Shown here: positions 12,712 through 24,209 of the stretch, piece by piece | How positions within the stretch are numbered: the stretch's first letter is position 1 | How the letters are laid out: every line of letters begins with the position of its first letter | NCBI RefSeq assembly: GCF_046630445.1 | Contig: NC_092333.1 | Coordinates: 719,316,001-719,380,000, forward strand | DNA from: Rutidosis leptorrhynchoides | Lineage: Eukaryota; Streptophyta; Magnoliopsida; Asterales; Asteraceae | Reading direction: 5' to 3' | Length of the DNA stretch: 64,000 nucleotides | Position numbers and translations under genes: made by a program | The notes under the pieces: generated by a model | The model's input: only the letters and a program-made list of their open reading frames with translations | Database searches by the model: none | What the model was told of the DNA's origin: nothing

Positions 12712-12746
12712 AATTTCAGGACAAAATTTCTTTAACGGGTAAGTAC
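12712..12746 (+). other. 3' border of family B interior (polypurine-tract region)
   Basis: The stretch TTTCAGGACAAAATTTC, then TTTAACGGGTAAGTAC, immediately precedes the 3' LTR. Plant Tekay/Del gypsy elements commonly carry a close variant (aggacgaaatttctttaacggg) just upstream of the 3' LTR, so this marks plus-strand priming and supports a gypsy origin even though pol is gone. Confidence 0.65.
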
Positions 12747-15199
12747 TGTAGTGACCCGGAAAATTTCGACTAATTTTAAACCAAACTCTCGATACGATTT
12801 AATATTTTTGACACGATAAGCAAAGTTTGTAAGGTTGAGTCTTAAAAAGTTTGAACTGTTTCAAATATTCAATTGACCTTTGACTATGCTCGACGATTCA
12901 CGAACAATTAATTGTGAATAGATATGTGTGAATATATATATATATATAAACAATAATTAGAAATATAAATTGAAATATTACATGAAGTAATTGTTAGAAT
13001 TAATAATGTAAAATAAAATAATATATATTATTATTATTATTTAAGACATATCTATATATAAATAAAGTATATTAAAAATAAATATTGAATGATTATAATA
13101 CTCCTTTGATATTCCGATTGATATTAATCAAGTTAAATACGAACTTATGTAATTTTAAAATAAAAGGTGATCCGAAAATGAGTTATATAAGTTATAGGCT
13201 TATTAAAAGTATATTTAGGATCTAATTATTTAATTTTAACACTTTTTATATTTTACCCATAAATGAGAGGGATAGTTGAAGTAATTTTTATTTATTAAAT
13301 TAATGACTGAATTTATTACCAAAAAGACTAAAATAATTAAAGGTAATTAATCTTAAAATTTGGAATTTATCTTAGTACTTTTTATCCGCCACTGATGATC
13401 AACGGAACACAAAATCCAGTTCGTGAAAGGAATAGTAGACGACGGCTAATATTATCACACGTTTATATATTTATATTATATATATCTTTTCTCGTTTGTC
13501 TGGACTTGATCCGTGAATTGAGTGATGTCAAAATATTAATAAAAGTATTAGTGAGCTGTACCATTTTCCTTATTCTGTTTCATTTCACCATCATAGTATA
13601 GTTAACATCTATTCTTTAATACATGCATACATTACCAAAGACCAACATTCATACACTTCATTTCACATGTAATCAATTATCACCAACCCTTTGCTAACTA
13701 AATTGATAACTATATTCTTTTTTCTCTGGTTCATGATACTCGACATCCATCAACTCTCTTCACCCACCAGAGCACCATCACAACAAACTACCACCACGAA
13801 CTCCATCAAAAATTTATTGATGAAATCTTTTTGTTGTGTCGATTCTATAAACCGAGACCCACTTCAACAACATGATTCTACAACCACAATCGAACCACCA
13901 TTGGAGACCACCACATTATAATCACCTTTCATTACTAGTGTAAACCATCATAAACCCACCAATTTGTCTATTCACCTTGCAAACCTTCACCTTACATCAC
14001 AACTATGGTGGTCATCCAGTTGGTTTCTGTTTCAGTTTAGTACAACGGGTAATCTATCTATCTTTTGTATTTTCAATTCTCGCTACTGCTATTCTCTTTG
14101 CGTTTTCTGTCCGAATACAAACATGACTACCACCTTCAACCCTTGACAACCACCTTTGTCTCTCCTTTCCTCCTATTCTCAACCGATAACCACCACGACA
14201 CTACACACCATCGAATCACTCACTAGTATGCTCCTGTTTCAGTTTCTATTCTAAATGTTTTATCGAACATCACACAACCCACTTACTAATGATCATGTAA
14301 TACTATATAGTTGTATATTATTCTGTTGGCCGACAATCCCTCAAAAGAAAAACCCCACTTGGAATATTAATTGAGAAAGTGGGATACATGTACTTAAAGC
14401 TATTCCATTTAAATTAAACCAAACATACCCATTTAATCACCTTTTAATGATGTTTCTTGCTCGATCAAAGAGGCTACTGCTCGCAGCTGCAAATTATCAT
14501 CTCAAACCACGATCAACAACCATCAACCACCTGCAATATTTTGTTATCATCGCTGTACAAAGGATCCGTTTCTATTCGATTATGAAACCACCGCAACCAC
14601 CACCTTTTCTTCTCGCTCTTTCTTCTATTTTAAATCGTAAACCAACCACCATCACCGCAGCACTTCTGTTATTTTCTGATATATTCGAACACCAAGAAGC
14701 CACCACTATTACTGTTATATTGTTTCGGTTTCTATTTAAAAACGACCAGAAAACCAGCCACCATTCATCGTGTATTGTTGCTGCAACGGCTTGCTTATCA
14801 CATATGTTTCTATATTTTTTTTACGATTGCTAGATGGAAAGATGATAGATAAAGGAAGATGATGTGTAGTGTAAAATGAAGAAGGTACATACAGTGACAT
14901 GGCCAACCGATTTTCTTTCTTTTACCTTTATAGCCGACAAAGATTTAAGTATTTTAAACCCACTTGCATTGCTACAAAATTCCTTTTTCTTTGTTTTATT
15001 TCGAAAAATAGCTGAACCAGTAAATTCATTGGGCCGAGTATTTAATTGAGTGTTAGGCTGAGATTCATTGGATAGTTGGACCTAAATTAAATGGATCTCG
15101 GTATTGGGCCATAGATGTGAAAGTGGGTTTTAAGAAAACAGATACACACGGGTTATAAACCATTGGGACGATATTAATTCCAGAAAATAGAAATGGAAG

Positions 15200-15275
15200 G
15201 ATGGCGTGAGGTGTTAGCGCGTGAGCGAGTGGTCGAGGGTTCAAGTCCAGGCATGGGCGATTCATTATTTTTTTT
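15200..15275 (+). other. tRNA-like pol III module in family B LTR
   Basis: A box B match GGTTCAAGTCC (15238-15248) follows a G-rich box A-like region. A T8 run at 15267-15274 could end pol III transcription, then come the words GAGCCTTTGAAGGTAGC and the TTA tract. The order box A, box B, T-run, microsatellite is the same in the copies at 3911-3985 (minus) and 34441-34514. No cloverleaf with proper acceptor stem is apparent. Confidence 0.55.
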
Positions 15276-15303
15276 GAGCCTTTGAAGGTAGCCATTTATC
15301 AAC

Positions 15304-15446
<143 letters not shown>

Positions 15447-16651
15447 GTAATTATTATTATTATTTTAACATTAAAATTATTATTTTTATCATTATTATTA
15501 TTACTCTCATTATTTGTATTACTAATATTACTACTAGCATTATTATTATCATTACAACAATTATTAATTAAATAAAATATAATTACTTCATATAAACATA
15601 ACAAAATTCATATTTTATTATTTAAAATATATAAAATGAATATACGAAACATATAAGTTATTGATATAGAGAAGACATAACTAATAAACTTATATATATA
15701 TAAATTTATTCGATTTCAATTATGTGTGTTAATATATATAAAAATGATATAGGTTCGTGAATCCGAGGCCAACCCTATACTTGTTCAATGTCGTTCTATG
15801 TATTTTTACTACAAAATACATTAGGTGAGTTTCATTTGCCTTTTTACCCTTTATATTTTTGGGCTGAGAATACATGCGCAACTTTTATAACTGTTTTACG
15901 AAATAGACACAAGTAATCGAAACTACATTCTATGGTTGAATTATTAAACCGAATATGCCCCTTTTTAGTCTGGTAATCTAAGAATTAGGGAACAGACACC
16001 CTAATTGACGCGAATCCTAAAGATAGATCTATCGGACCCAACAAGCCCCATCCAAAGTACCGGATGCTTTAGTACTTCGAAATTTATATCATGTCCAAAG
16101 GAGGATCCCGGAATGATGGGGATATTCTTATATGCATATTGTGAATGTCGGTTACCAGGTGTTCAATCCATATGAATGATATTTTTGTCTCCATGCATGG
16201 GACGTATGTTTATGAGAAATGGAAATATGAAATCTTGTGGTCTATTAAAAATTATAAAATGATTATTTGTGTTAAACTAATGAACTCACCAACCTTTTGG
16301 TTGACACTTGAAAGCATGTTTATTCTCAGGTACGAAAAAAAACTTCCGCTGTGCATTTGCTCATTTTAGAAATATTACTTGGAGTCATTCATGGCATATT
16401 TCAAAAGACGTTGCATTCGAGTCGTTGAGTTCATCAAGATTATTATTAAGTCAATTATGGTTGGATATATTATGAAATGGTTTGTATGCTGTCAACTTTC
16501 GTTGTAAAGTAAGATTGCCTTTTAAAATTGAATGCAATGTTTGTAAAATGTATCATATAGAGGTCATGTACCTCGCGATGTAATCAACTGTTGTGAATCG
16601 TTTATAATCGATATGGACTTCGTTCGGATGGATTAGGACAGGTCTTCACAT

Positions 16652-17128
16652 CGAAATCACCTCTTTGATAAACAACTTGGACAAGGTCTCTGACTATATC
16701 ATTTCCCGAATGGGAAGAAACAAAGCACTCTTCGTCAATCTATCAACTATCACCCAAATCGTATCATATTGGGTTCTCACCGTCTTTGGTAACTTTGTAA
16801 TGAAGTCAATGGTAATGTGCTCCCATTTCCATTTCGGGACTTCCAATGGTTGTAACTTACCATACGGCTTTTGGTGTTCGGCCTTAATTTGCAAACATGT
16901 GACGCATTGTTCGACATACTTAACAATATCACGTTTCATGCCCGGCCACCAATACTCCTTCTTTAAATCAAGGTACATTTTTGTCGCACCCAGATGAATG
17001 GAATACTTTAACTTATGTGCTTCATCAAGGAGCACTTGTCGGTAACCACCCATCTTAGGCACCCACACTCTTCCTTGAAAAGATAACAAGCCGTGCAGGC
17101 CTAAAGTAATAGACTCCATTTGCCCCAC
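16652..17128 (-). pseudogene. Family A integrase, N-terminal part only
   Basis: The HHCC zinc-binding domain uses H38, H45, C75 and C78 of the open segment 16694-17128 (EAHKLKYSIHLG, YVEQCVTC). WWPGMKRDI lies between them and the first catalytic Asp is in ITIDFITKLPKT (D108). A TAG at 16694 breaks the frame, which then continues in register as SETLSKLFIKEVIS up to the family B junction. The second Asp and the Glu of the DDE triad, and any chromodomain, are absent from the window. Confidence 0.92.
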
Positions 17129-17131
17129 GAT

Positions 17132-17467
17132 TCATTCTTCATGTTTGTTGTTAACAAAAGCTTTAATTTGAATCTCACCAAGCTTTACAAGAAAGTCGTT
17201 AGTAATAATCATGCGTAACGATCCTACTCGTATCGCCGGATGTTGACTCTTTCTACTTAATGCATCCGCGACCACGTTCGCCTTACCCGGATGATAAAGT
17301 ATCCCACAATCATAATCTTTTACCACATCCATCCACCTACGTTGACGATAATTCAAATCTCGTTGATTAAAGAGATGTTTCAAACTCTTATGATCCGAAT
17401 AAATCGTACACTTAACACCATACAAGTAGTGGTGCCAAATCTTCAACGCATGAACCACCGCCGCCAA
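17132..17467 (-). pseudogene. Family A RNase H remainder and linker to integrase
   Basis: 111 codons in the same frame, containing [20 protein letters not shown] (RNase H core with its later Asp) and [16 protein letters not shown], a hallmark of the RNase H end in gypsy pol. A TGA at 17132 ends it. The start Met is internal; the true frame enters from the upstream segment. Confidence 0.92.
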
Positions 17468-17485
17468 TTCAAGATCATGAGTCGG

Positions 17486-17830
17486 TTATCTCTTTTCGTG
17501 TTCCTTTAATTGTCGAGAGGCGTAAGTGATGACTTTACCCTTTTGCATTAGAACATACCCGAGCCCACTTAAAGAAGCATCACAATAAATCATCATGTCT
17601 TCTACCCCTTCCGGCAACACTAACACTGGAGCTTGACACAACTTCTCTTTTAACAATTGAAAAGCAATTTCTTGCTCGTTTTCCCAATTGAACCTTACAT
17701 TCTTCCTTGTCAACTTCATCAAAGGAGAAGTAATCTTAGAAAAGTCTTGGATAAACCGAAGATAATAACCGGCCAATCCGAGAAAACTCCGAATTTCCGT
17801 AGGCATAGTCGGTTTCCCCCAACTCTTCAC
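17486..17830 (-). pseudogene. Family A RT C-terminus and RNase H start
   Basis: 114 codons in the same frame as the upstream segment. RSFLGLAGYYLRFIQDFSK is the typical gypsy RT tail, and YCDASLSGLGYVLMQ carries the first RNase H aspartate. A TAA at 17486 then breaks the frame after RQLKEHEKR. RNase H removes the RNA template during reverse transcription. Confidence 0.92.
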
Positions 17831-17854
17831 CGTCTCAATCTTTCCCGGATCTAC

Positions 17855-19516
17855 TTAGATACCTTCTTTATTCACAATATGGCCAAGGAATTGAACTTCC
17901 CTTAGCCAAAATTTACATTTGGAGAATTTTGCATACAACTTCTCCTTCCGCAACGTCTTTAATACTTCGCGCAAATGGTGCTCATGTTCCTTCATACTCT
18001 TAGAATAAACAAGTATGTCGTCAATGAACACAATTACCGACTTGTCCAACATAGGTTGACACACTTGGTTCATAAGATCCATGAATGCCACCGGTGCATT
18101 CGTAAGACCAAAAGGCATAACTACAAACTCAAAATGCCCATAACGCGTTCGAAAAGCCGTTTTCTCTATGTCTTCCTCACGGACCCGTACTTGATGATAG
18201 CCAGACCGTAAGTCAATCTTAGAAAAATACGTTGCACCTTGGAGTTGGTCAAACAAATCGTCAATCCGAGGTAATGGATAACGATTCTTGATCGTCACTT
18301 TGTTCAACTCCTGATAATCGATGCACATCCGCATACTACCGTCTTTCTTCTTCACAAATAAAACCGGAGCACCCCATGGCGAGGAACTTGGTCGAATAAA
18401 ACCCTTTTCAAGCAACTCTTGGGTTTGATTTAACAAATCTTGCATTTCTGTTGGCGCTAAACGATAAGGAGTTTTAGCAATGGGGGTAGCCCCCGGAACC
18501 AACTCAATGCGAAATTCAACTTGTCTTTCCTCCGGAACACCCGGTAACTCATCCGAGAAAACGTCTTCAAATTCATTTACCACCAAAATTTCACGAATGG
18601 GTGGTGGCTCATCACGAGTATCAACAACATGGGCAAGGAAAGCCATGCCACCACTAACAAGGAAACGACGTGCCCGTGCAAAAGTGCATATCGGCACAAG
18701 TCTTCTTCGCTTATCGCCATGAATAATTAACTCTCCCCCACTTGGGGTCTTCACCCGAATGAATTTATCATGGCATGCAATATCGGCTCTATTACAATCG
18801 AGCCAATCCATACCAACAACAATATCAAAATCACCCAAAGTCATCGGAATGAGATCGATTTCAAAAGTTTCGGTACCAAACACAACATTACAATTTTTAC
18901 AAACATCAACCCCTAGCACCGTTTTACCATCCGCTATTTCGACTTCTACCGGATGACTTAACTTAGCTAGCGGTATATTCAACTTAGGCACAAATCTTGG
19001 AGACACAAACGACAAGTTAGCACCACTATCAAAAAGTATACGTGCCGGACTAGAGTTAACCATGAAAGTACCTGAGACGACTTCATTTGATTGTTTGGCT
19101 TCTTCATTCGTCATTAAGTAGTTGCGACCCCTAGCCGTACCCGCCGCTTTCTCCAATTTCTTAACATGATCATTGTTCAAATTGGGACATTCCGGCCTCT
19201 TATGCCCTTCTTTACCACAATTATAACAAGTGAGTTTGGTTGTAGAAGGAGGGTTGGTGCAATCACGAGCCATATGTCCCTTTCGTCCACAATTGTGACA
19301 AGAATAACGGAACTCTCCGGGAACACTTTTCTTCACACTACCGACACTCTCGGTTGCACCCTTGTTCGAATGACTTGTAGTTTCGAACTTCCTCTTGCCA
19401 AAAGTAAAGCCATTCTTTCTTAACACGAGCGCCTCAAAACCTTTGGCCATATTAAACAACTCATCGAAACTCTTCACCACGTTCACACTAATCTTCTCTT
19501 GATAACTATCATTCAA
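17855..19516 (-). pseudogene. Family A nucleocapsid, protease and reverse transcriptase
   Basis: The longest open frame in the window, 553 codons. Two CCHC zinc knuckles lie at residues 73-86 ([14 protein letters not shown]) and 97-110 ([14 protein letters not shown]). The protease active site is DSGA at 163-166. Reverse transcriptase has [20 protein letters not shown] near 381-400 and the catalytic FIDD box at 497-500. It ends at a premature TAA at 17855 in the RT connection. The initial ATG is only the first Met after the gag stop; the real start is at 20158. Catalytic residues are intact. Confidence 0.95.
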
Positions 19517-19531
19517 GATTCGATAGAAATC

Positions 19532-20158
19532 TTATTTCAACATTTTATCATTCCCGACATACTCCGGGCAAAATTGGGTCTTGGACAAAAACACGGATTT
19601 GAGAGTGTTCAAATCCATTGACCCTTGCCTCAAGGAACGTAACTCGTCCTTAAGCCTAGTAAGATCGGCCGAAGTTCGGTATTCATCGAAAAACTCAGCC
19701 TTGAACTCGTCCCAAGTAAAATCCATGCATTGTTCTTCACCGTAGACTTGGATTTTCGCGTCCCACCACAATTTAGCATCGCCTCTTAACATGCTACAAT
19801 CATATCTCGTCTTTTTATCGAGAGGGCATTCACATGTACGAAAGGCCCCCTCCATATCGGAGATCCAACGGGCAGTCTTAAGTGGGTCCCGTTCACCATC
19901 GAAGGTGGGAGGTTGAGAGTCCTTGAAATTCTTATAAAAGAAGTCCCGTCTCCCTACATTATCCCCTTGTAGAACAAGCTTAACTTGCTCCCTAACCACA
20001 TTAACTAGTTGCTCGTTGATCGTATCTAGAAACATCTTCTTAACGTCTTCGAGAAACTCCGCTTTTTGACATTTAAAGATGGCCTCAACTTTGGCCGTTA
20101 ACTCGGAGTCCTCGCTCGTGCCCCCATTATCAGTGTCGTATCCATTTCTCATCTTCAT
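19532..20158 (-). pseudogene. Family A gag (capsid part)
   Basis: 208 codons from the ATG at 20158 to a premature TAA at 19532. It contains the plant retrotransposon gag core: PPTFDGERDPLKTARWI, then LRGDAKLWWDAK, then FTWDEFKAEFFDEY, the conserved W and F residues of the capsid domain. The frame continues in register after the stop, so gag originally ran on into the next segment. Gag packages element RNA into cytoplasmic particles. This copy cannot make full-length Gag. Confidence 0.9.
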
Positions 20159-20203
20159 TTTATAAAATGAAAGAGGTTAAACAACGAATGAAAAGACATG
20201 ACA

Positions 20204-20206
<3 letters not shown>

Positions 20207-20287
<81 letters not shown>
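20207..20287. repeat. (AT)n microsatellite in gag leader
   Basis: About 80 bp of AT dinucleotides followed by CACACACACAC, just upstream of the family A gag start on the minus strand. Confidence 0.97.
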
Positions 20288-20288
<1 letters not shown>

Positions 20289-20606
20289 GCACACACACAC
20301 ACCTTACCGCCCCATCTTGCTCAACAATCATCGTACATCGCTTGTTTGACACGATTTGCACCCGTAACAATGGTAGCTAGTCATTGCTACGCGAGCACGT
20401 CGCATTAACTCGTTAGTACAACGTCTATCTCGCTTGATGATTACAACTACAACACAAAACAATTAGTGCATGGTTAGATCACGTAAACGTAAGCACTAAC
20501 AATTCCCGATCCGACCCGAAGTCCTACAAGTCCCGCATAAAAGCGCATACACGATAAAGTCTAAGTCTAGGCACCTATCTCAAGTCGCCTAAATCCCTTA
20601 GACCAT

Positions 20607-20618
20607 GCTCTGATACCA
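20607..20618 (-). other. Primer binding site of family A, initiator Met-tRNA
   Basis: On the minus strand this reads TGGTATCAGAGC, 2 nt from the LTR edge at 20621. It identifies 20621-22812 as the 5' LTR and confirms minus-strand orientation of the element. Confidence 0.95.
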
Positions 20619-21243
20619 CTTGAAACAACCCAACCCGTATTCCATACAATAATTTTTTTTTTAAAAATAATACACATGTACGCGCCAATTAAATATGTAA
20701 ACCATTCCACAAGTTCCATTTAAAACGTATCATAATATAAATGTTTACAAGGCACGAAGGCCATTAATTAAGTTTAATACAAGTTCGACCCACTACAAAT
20801 GATAGTTTATAATCCAAACGACACTTCGAGCATGGTTTGGGACTAAACTACCCAAAACGTTAGGCCAACTTCCAAAAGCTCCAACGAAACATCATCAAAG
20901 GACGCCTAGTGCCCAACAACCCCTTTTCCCCTATCCGCACCTGCATCTAAAAAGATAAACAACGAGAGGGGTAAGCTAATTGCTTAGTGAATGCAATAAT
21001 TATACATGTTCATATATAACCTCCTTACTTGCAATCACTTACACAATACCGCATACAAGCTAGCAATTCGATAACAATGCAAACATCATGCATAAACTAC
21101 TATCCACAATTCACAAGAAGCTAGCAACAACAATGGCATATAGTTCACAATTTAATATGCTAGATACGAAATCACACAACCATGGTTAACCAATCGTACA
21201 AGGGAACAGTACTCGTAAAAGACCGTCAGAGTTCATAACATCC

Positions 21244-21543
21244 ATTAGTGTTACTTAAACACCGCGTAATCACTAATCCCCCGGGTGATGTCTTGAACAC
21301 CGCGACTAACTCACCCCCATGACAAATGTGGCGTTTTGAACACCGCGACGATTCCACACGTTAATCCAAACAATGAGTGGTGCCTTGAACACCGCGGCAT
21401 CCACTCCCATGACAATGTGGTGTCTTAAACACCGCGACAATACCACATGTCAATCAAACCAATGAGTAGTGTCTTGAACACCGCGACAATACTACTCGTT
21501 ACTTAGAATGTAGTGTTTTAAACACCACGACAATGACACATTC
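21244..21543. repeat. Tandem stem-loop array, second LTR copy
   Basis: The same seven-unit array as at 898-1197. Unit 4 here has arms GAGTGG/CCACTC, fully paired, where the other copy has one G-T pair. Unit 7 has lost part of its stem (GAATGTAG with GACACATTC), leaving GAATGT/ACATTC. Comparing the two copies shows which unit arms drift. Confidence 0.9.
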
Positions 21544-22429
21544 ATATTACACAAATAAATATATTATATACATACACGCATAATTATTCCACTCACCTTA
21601 ATACAAGGGTGATGATTATGCACTTTCGAACTTCAAAGCAATGTACCTAATACATTAAGTACACTATCAATACACAACTAGTGGAGCTAACCACATTACT
21701 TACACTTGAGCATTTAATGACCCAATTCGCATTAAATAACCCAACTACACAAAAACCGCCCATAAATGGCCAAGACACATATTAAATCACTAAAGCTAGT
21801 GATTTAAAGTCTACTAACTTTAACTAACGCAAACTTAGGGTAATTCATACCCATTTCGCCCAAACTAGGTCAACATTACTCTTTTGACCCATTTTAATAC
21901 TTAAACTTACAATTTTAGTCAAACATGACCCATTTACAATTCTTCCTTCAATTACAAGTGCATTAGTGACTAAAAACACCATTTAACACTTACAACCTTA
22001 AATCATAAGACTAAACCCTAGATTATAGCTATTTAGGGTTCCCTTTCATCAACATAGCCCAAATTCACCCATGTTACCCCCAAATGGGTCTTACAAGTTC
22101 CAAATGAATCAAACCCTAGCATAAACCAATTAAAACTCAAACATAGAGTTAAAACTTACCAACACTATCCACTTGTAGCTAAGAACAAGGAGAATAACTT
22201 TAATTCTTGCTCCAAAGATCAACTCTCAATCCTTCACTCACCAATCTCACTTGAAATCAAATGGGTTTTTATGTTTTGAGAGAAATTGGAGAAAGAAAAG
22301 TGAAAAGGAAATGAGGAAAGTGGATAAGTGGTGGAGATTTAATGCTCCAATCTGATCTACATGTAAAAAGATGAATTTGCCCTTGAACCACTTATTTTAA
22401 AACAAAAATCCGGAACCAGTTCACCCAGT

Positions 22430-22670
22430 GGGTCGCGGTGCGACCCCAATTGTCGCGGCGCAACCCCAATTGTCGCGGCACGACAGTTAACGTATTTTAC
22501 GAGCTGTCTTAAATCATTCCTGACTCAGATTCTAGTTATTTGTCGCGGCGCGGCCTTCTACTCCGCGGGCGACATTTAAAGGAAAACTTGACCCTTCTTA
22601 TCATGCCTCCCGACTCTGGTTTGAGTTCAATGTCGCGGCGCGATAAAGGCTTCCGCGGCGCGACAATGGC
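22430..22670. repeat. GC-rich GGCGCG island, second LTR copy
   Basis: Repeated GTCGCGGCGCGAC-like words, including GTCGCGGCGCAAC, GTCGCGGCACGAC, GTCGCGGCGCGGCC and TCCGCGGCGCGAC. One extra word (cgcaaccccaattgt) is present here relative to 2085-2280, showing copy-number change within the island. Confidence 0.75.
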
Positions 22671-22812
22671 CTTCAACTGGCCCATTCGACAACTTACACA
22701 ACTTAACGATTTATTCCACTTGTACACCTTGTTCACGCTTCCTATGCACGTCTAAACTTCATATTTAGGTCTCACATAACTTATCACCATTAAAACTCAT
22801 GTACAAACTCAT

Positions 22813-22919
22813 GCATGCACACATTCCCAAGTATTTGTACATATACGTTTATACAACAACTAACACAACAATTTATTTAATCACATAAACGAACGAGTTG
22901 CAAGCGTACTACGATTAAG
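22813..22919. other. Unassigned spacer between family A LTR and family C LTR
   Basis: About 107 bp with no match to the family C LTR and no counterpart at the other family A LTR, because that copy is truncated at 7171. It may be the outer edge of the family A LTR (a CA at 22869-22870 is one possible end) or flank. Confidence 0.3.
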
Positions 22920-23281
22920 TTTGTACCATTTGGTAGGCCGTTTGCCAGACCAGCCCGTTTGCAGGGGCCGTTTGCTGAGGGCATGTGGCAGACCATTTGT
23001 GAGCCAGGCAGGCCGTTTGGTAGGGCATTTGGCAGGCCGTTTGGCAGGCGGTTTGGCTTGCTGATTCCCTGGATCGTAACTTGATTTCTTGTCTTTCACC
23101 GTTTTCGCTCTAGAATCTTCGTTTTAGCTCCGATTCTCTGAATTCTTTTTGCACCGTCTTCATAATTACTAGTTCTTCAATTCTAACTAACGAAGTGGGT
23201 ATTTTGCCGAAAAATTTTGAATCTTTATTTTTTTTGGGGCTTTAATACCGGAGTGAAAACGTGACTTTTTAGTCGATATCA
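22920..23281 (+). mobile_element. 3' part of a family C LTR (5' LTR of its element)
   Basis: It matches the ends of the family C solo LTRs at 27340-27731 and 31625-31979: the GGCAGGCCGTTTG-rich island, then TCTTTCACCGTTTTCGCTC, ending GTCGATATCA at 23281. The first ~1.3 kb of the LTR are missing on the side of family A. Because a primer-site-like sequence follows directly, it is read as a 5' LTR. Confidence 0.8.
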
Positions 23282-23295
23282 CCGCTGCCGGGGAG
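23281..23295 (+). other. Primer-binding-site-like sequence, Asp-tRNA type
   Basis: ACCGCTGCCGGGGAG immediately after the LTR end resembles the TGGYRCCGYTGCCGGGGA site used by Athila/Tat-type gypsy elements and is close to the site at 59659. The first bases are absorbed by the LTR end, so the match is partial. Confidence 0.6.
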
Positions 23296-23437
23296 CAGTT
23301 TTTAATTGGATTGTGAAATATCTACTAGTAGTTGTTTGATCCTGTTGTAAGAATTGTATTCTTTCAAAAGTTACATTTTTGTTTATATTTGCTTGTGTCC
23401 GAAAAACGTTTATTTGTTTGTGTTGTGATTAAGCTAG

Positions 23438-23632
23438 ATGGCGAAGTATGATGCTTTGCATGACTATTTGATGTCAAGAGCCATGAATGATGTGATGGAA
23501 GACTCATGTCACACGGATATGAATGTTGGTAATTTGGGCGTGAATGATGATAATGGGTACATGGTCATGAACAATGAAGCTTATATGGGTATAAATGATG
23601 GCTATGCGTATATGAATGATGGTTCACGGTAA
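23438..23632 (+). pseudogene. Family C ORF remnant, N/D/Y/G/M repeats
   Basis: 64 codons starting MAKYDALHDYLMSRAMNDVM, then short degenerate repeats built on DNGYM, NDGYAYMND and similar. After the stop the same repeat type continues in the next frame (DNGYMNYYQ, YDDTYDGYCENGG) to about 23725, so a single-base indel near 23630 broke a longer ORF. It sits where gag would be but has no gag motif. I do not recognise the protein. Confidence 0.5.
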
Positions 23633-23739
23633 ATTATGATAATGGGTATATGAATTATTATCAAGTTAATGTTGAGCCGAATGGTTATGATGATACTTAT
23701 GATGGTTATTGTGAAAATGGTGGTTAAGATATATTTTAT

Positions 23740-24138
23740 ATGAACGATTTCGTTTTCGTGGATCAACCTTGTGATAATGGTCCCATTTCTAATTTTGACT
23801 CTTTCGGTCAATCAATGGACTATTGTTATGAGGGGGATAACTCGACATGGGATTCTTCTCAATATCAATTTAAAGATCAACAACAAGAGGAGATCGATCC
23901 GAATTTACAAGAGTTATTCTCAAACTTCATGAGGATCCACTTTGATCGTATCGAGGCTCTTAAGCTAGAAAGACAAGATTTAAAGGAAATTTTAGATAGT
24001 CAACAAGAAGTCATCCAATACTTAGAGAATACCATGAGTCCTTTGCTTAAAATTGTTGAAGATCGGCCCAATGAATATCTATCCGATGTGGATAACTTTG
24101 AGCATACTACCATTATTTCATCACCCCCGCTTCTGTAG
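23740..24138 (+). pseudogene. Family C ORF remnant with coiled-coil segment
   Basis: 132 codons. The region FSNFMRIHFDRIEALKLERQ followed by DLKEILDSQQEVIQYLENTM is strongly charged with heptad spacing, likely a coiled coil. It ends at a TAG at 24136. The previous and next segments lie in another frame, so it is one piece of a frame-disrupted ORF. No enzyme motif. Confidence 0.5.
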
Positions 24139-24160
24139 CCTCCACTTCTAGGTCACGAAA

Positions 24161-24173
24161 TTGGTTTTTTTTT

Positions 24174-24209
<36 letters not shown>

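Larger units (their letters stand above)
8484..12746 (+). mobile_element. Family B internal region, no pol
   Basis: This is the interior between the primer site and the 3' LTR, about 4.26 kb. After a short gag-like frame (9247-9549) I find no protease, reverse transcriptase, RNase H or integrase motif on either strand. The rest (about 9850-12700) is AT-rich and non-coding. The element therefore looks non-autonomous (LARD-like or gag-only derivative) and would need enzymes from a related autonomous element. The 3' border carries the sequence expected before a gypsy 3' LTR. Confidence 0.8.
16651..20606 (-). mobile_element. Family A internal region (gag-pol), truncated in integrase
   Basis: This is the interior of the minus-strand family A element, from the primer site at 20607 down to the family B insertion at 16650. 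All five open segments lie in one reading frame, separated only by stop codons, so decay is by point mutation and not by indels. Domain order is gag, zinc knuckles, protease, reverse transcriptase, RNase H, integrase: the Ty3/gypsy order. The integrase catalytic end, any chromodomain and the polypurine tract are missing. Confidence 0.93.
20621..22812 (-). mobile_element. Family A 5' LTR
   Basis: On the minus strand it ends GGGTTGTTTCA next to the primer site. It is nearly identical to 278-2291 plus 7011-7170. Homology with the A' solo LTR (which begins TGTAAGACC) suggests the 5' edge is TGTGAGACC at 22776, but identity with the other family A copy continues to the TCAT at 22812. The LTR may be longer than that homology suggests, or the shared 35 bp may be element interior from a lost tandem copy. 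It carries the stem-loop array and the GGCGCG island. Confidence 0.88.

Noticed and set aside
14447-14833. 128-codon frame in the middle of the family B LTR
   Set aside because: The region is hypervariable between LTR copies and the frame is not preserved in the copies at 2292 or 31994.
18480-19423. Plus-strand frames opposite gag-pol
   Set aside because: Shadows of the minus-strand polyprotein.
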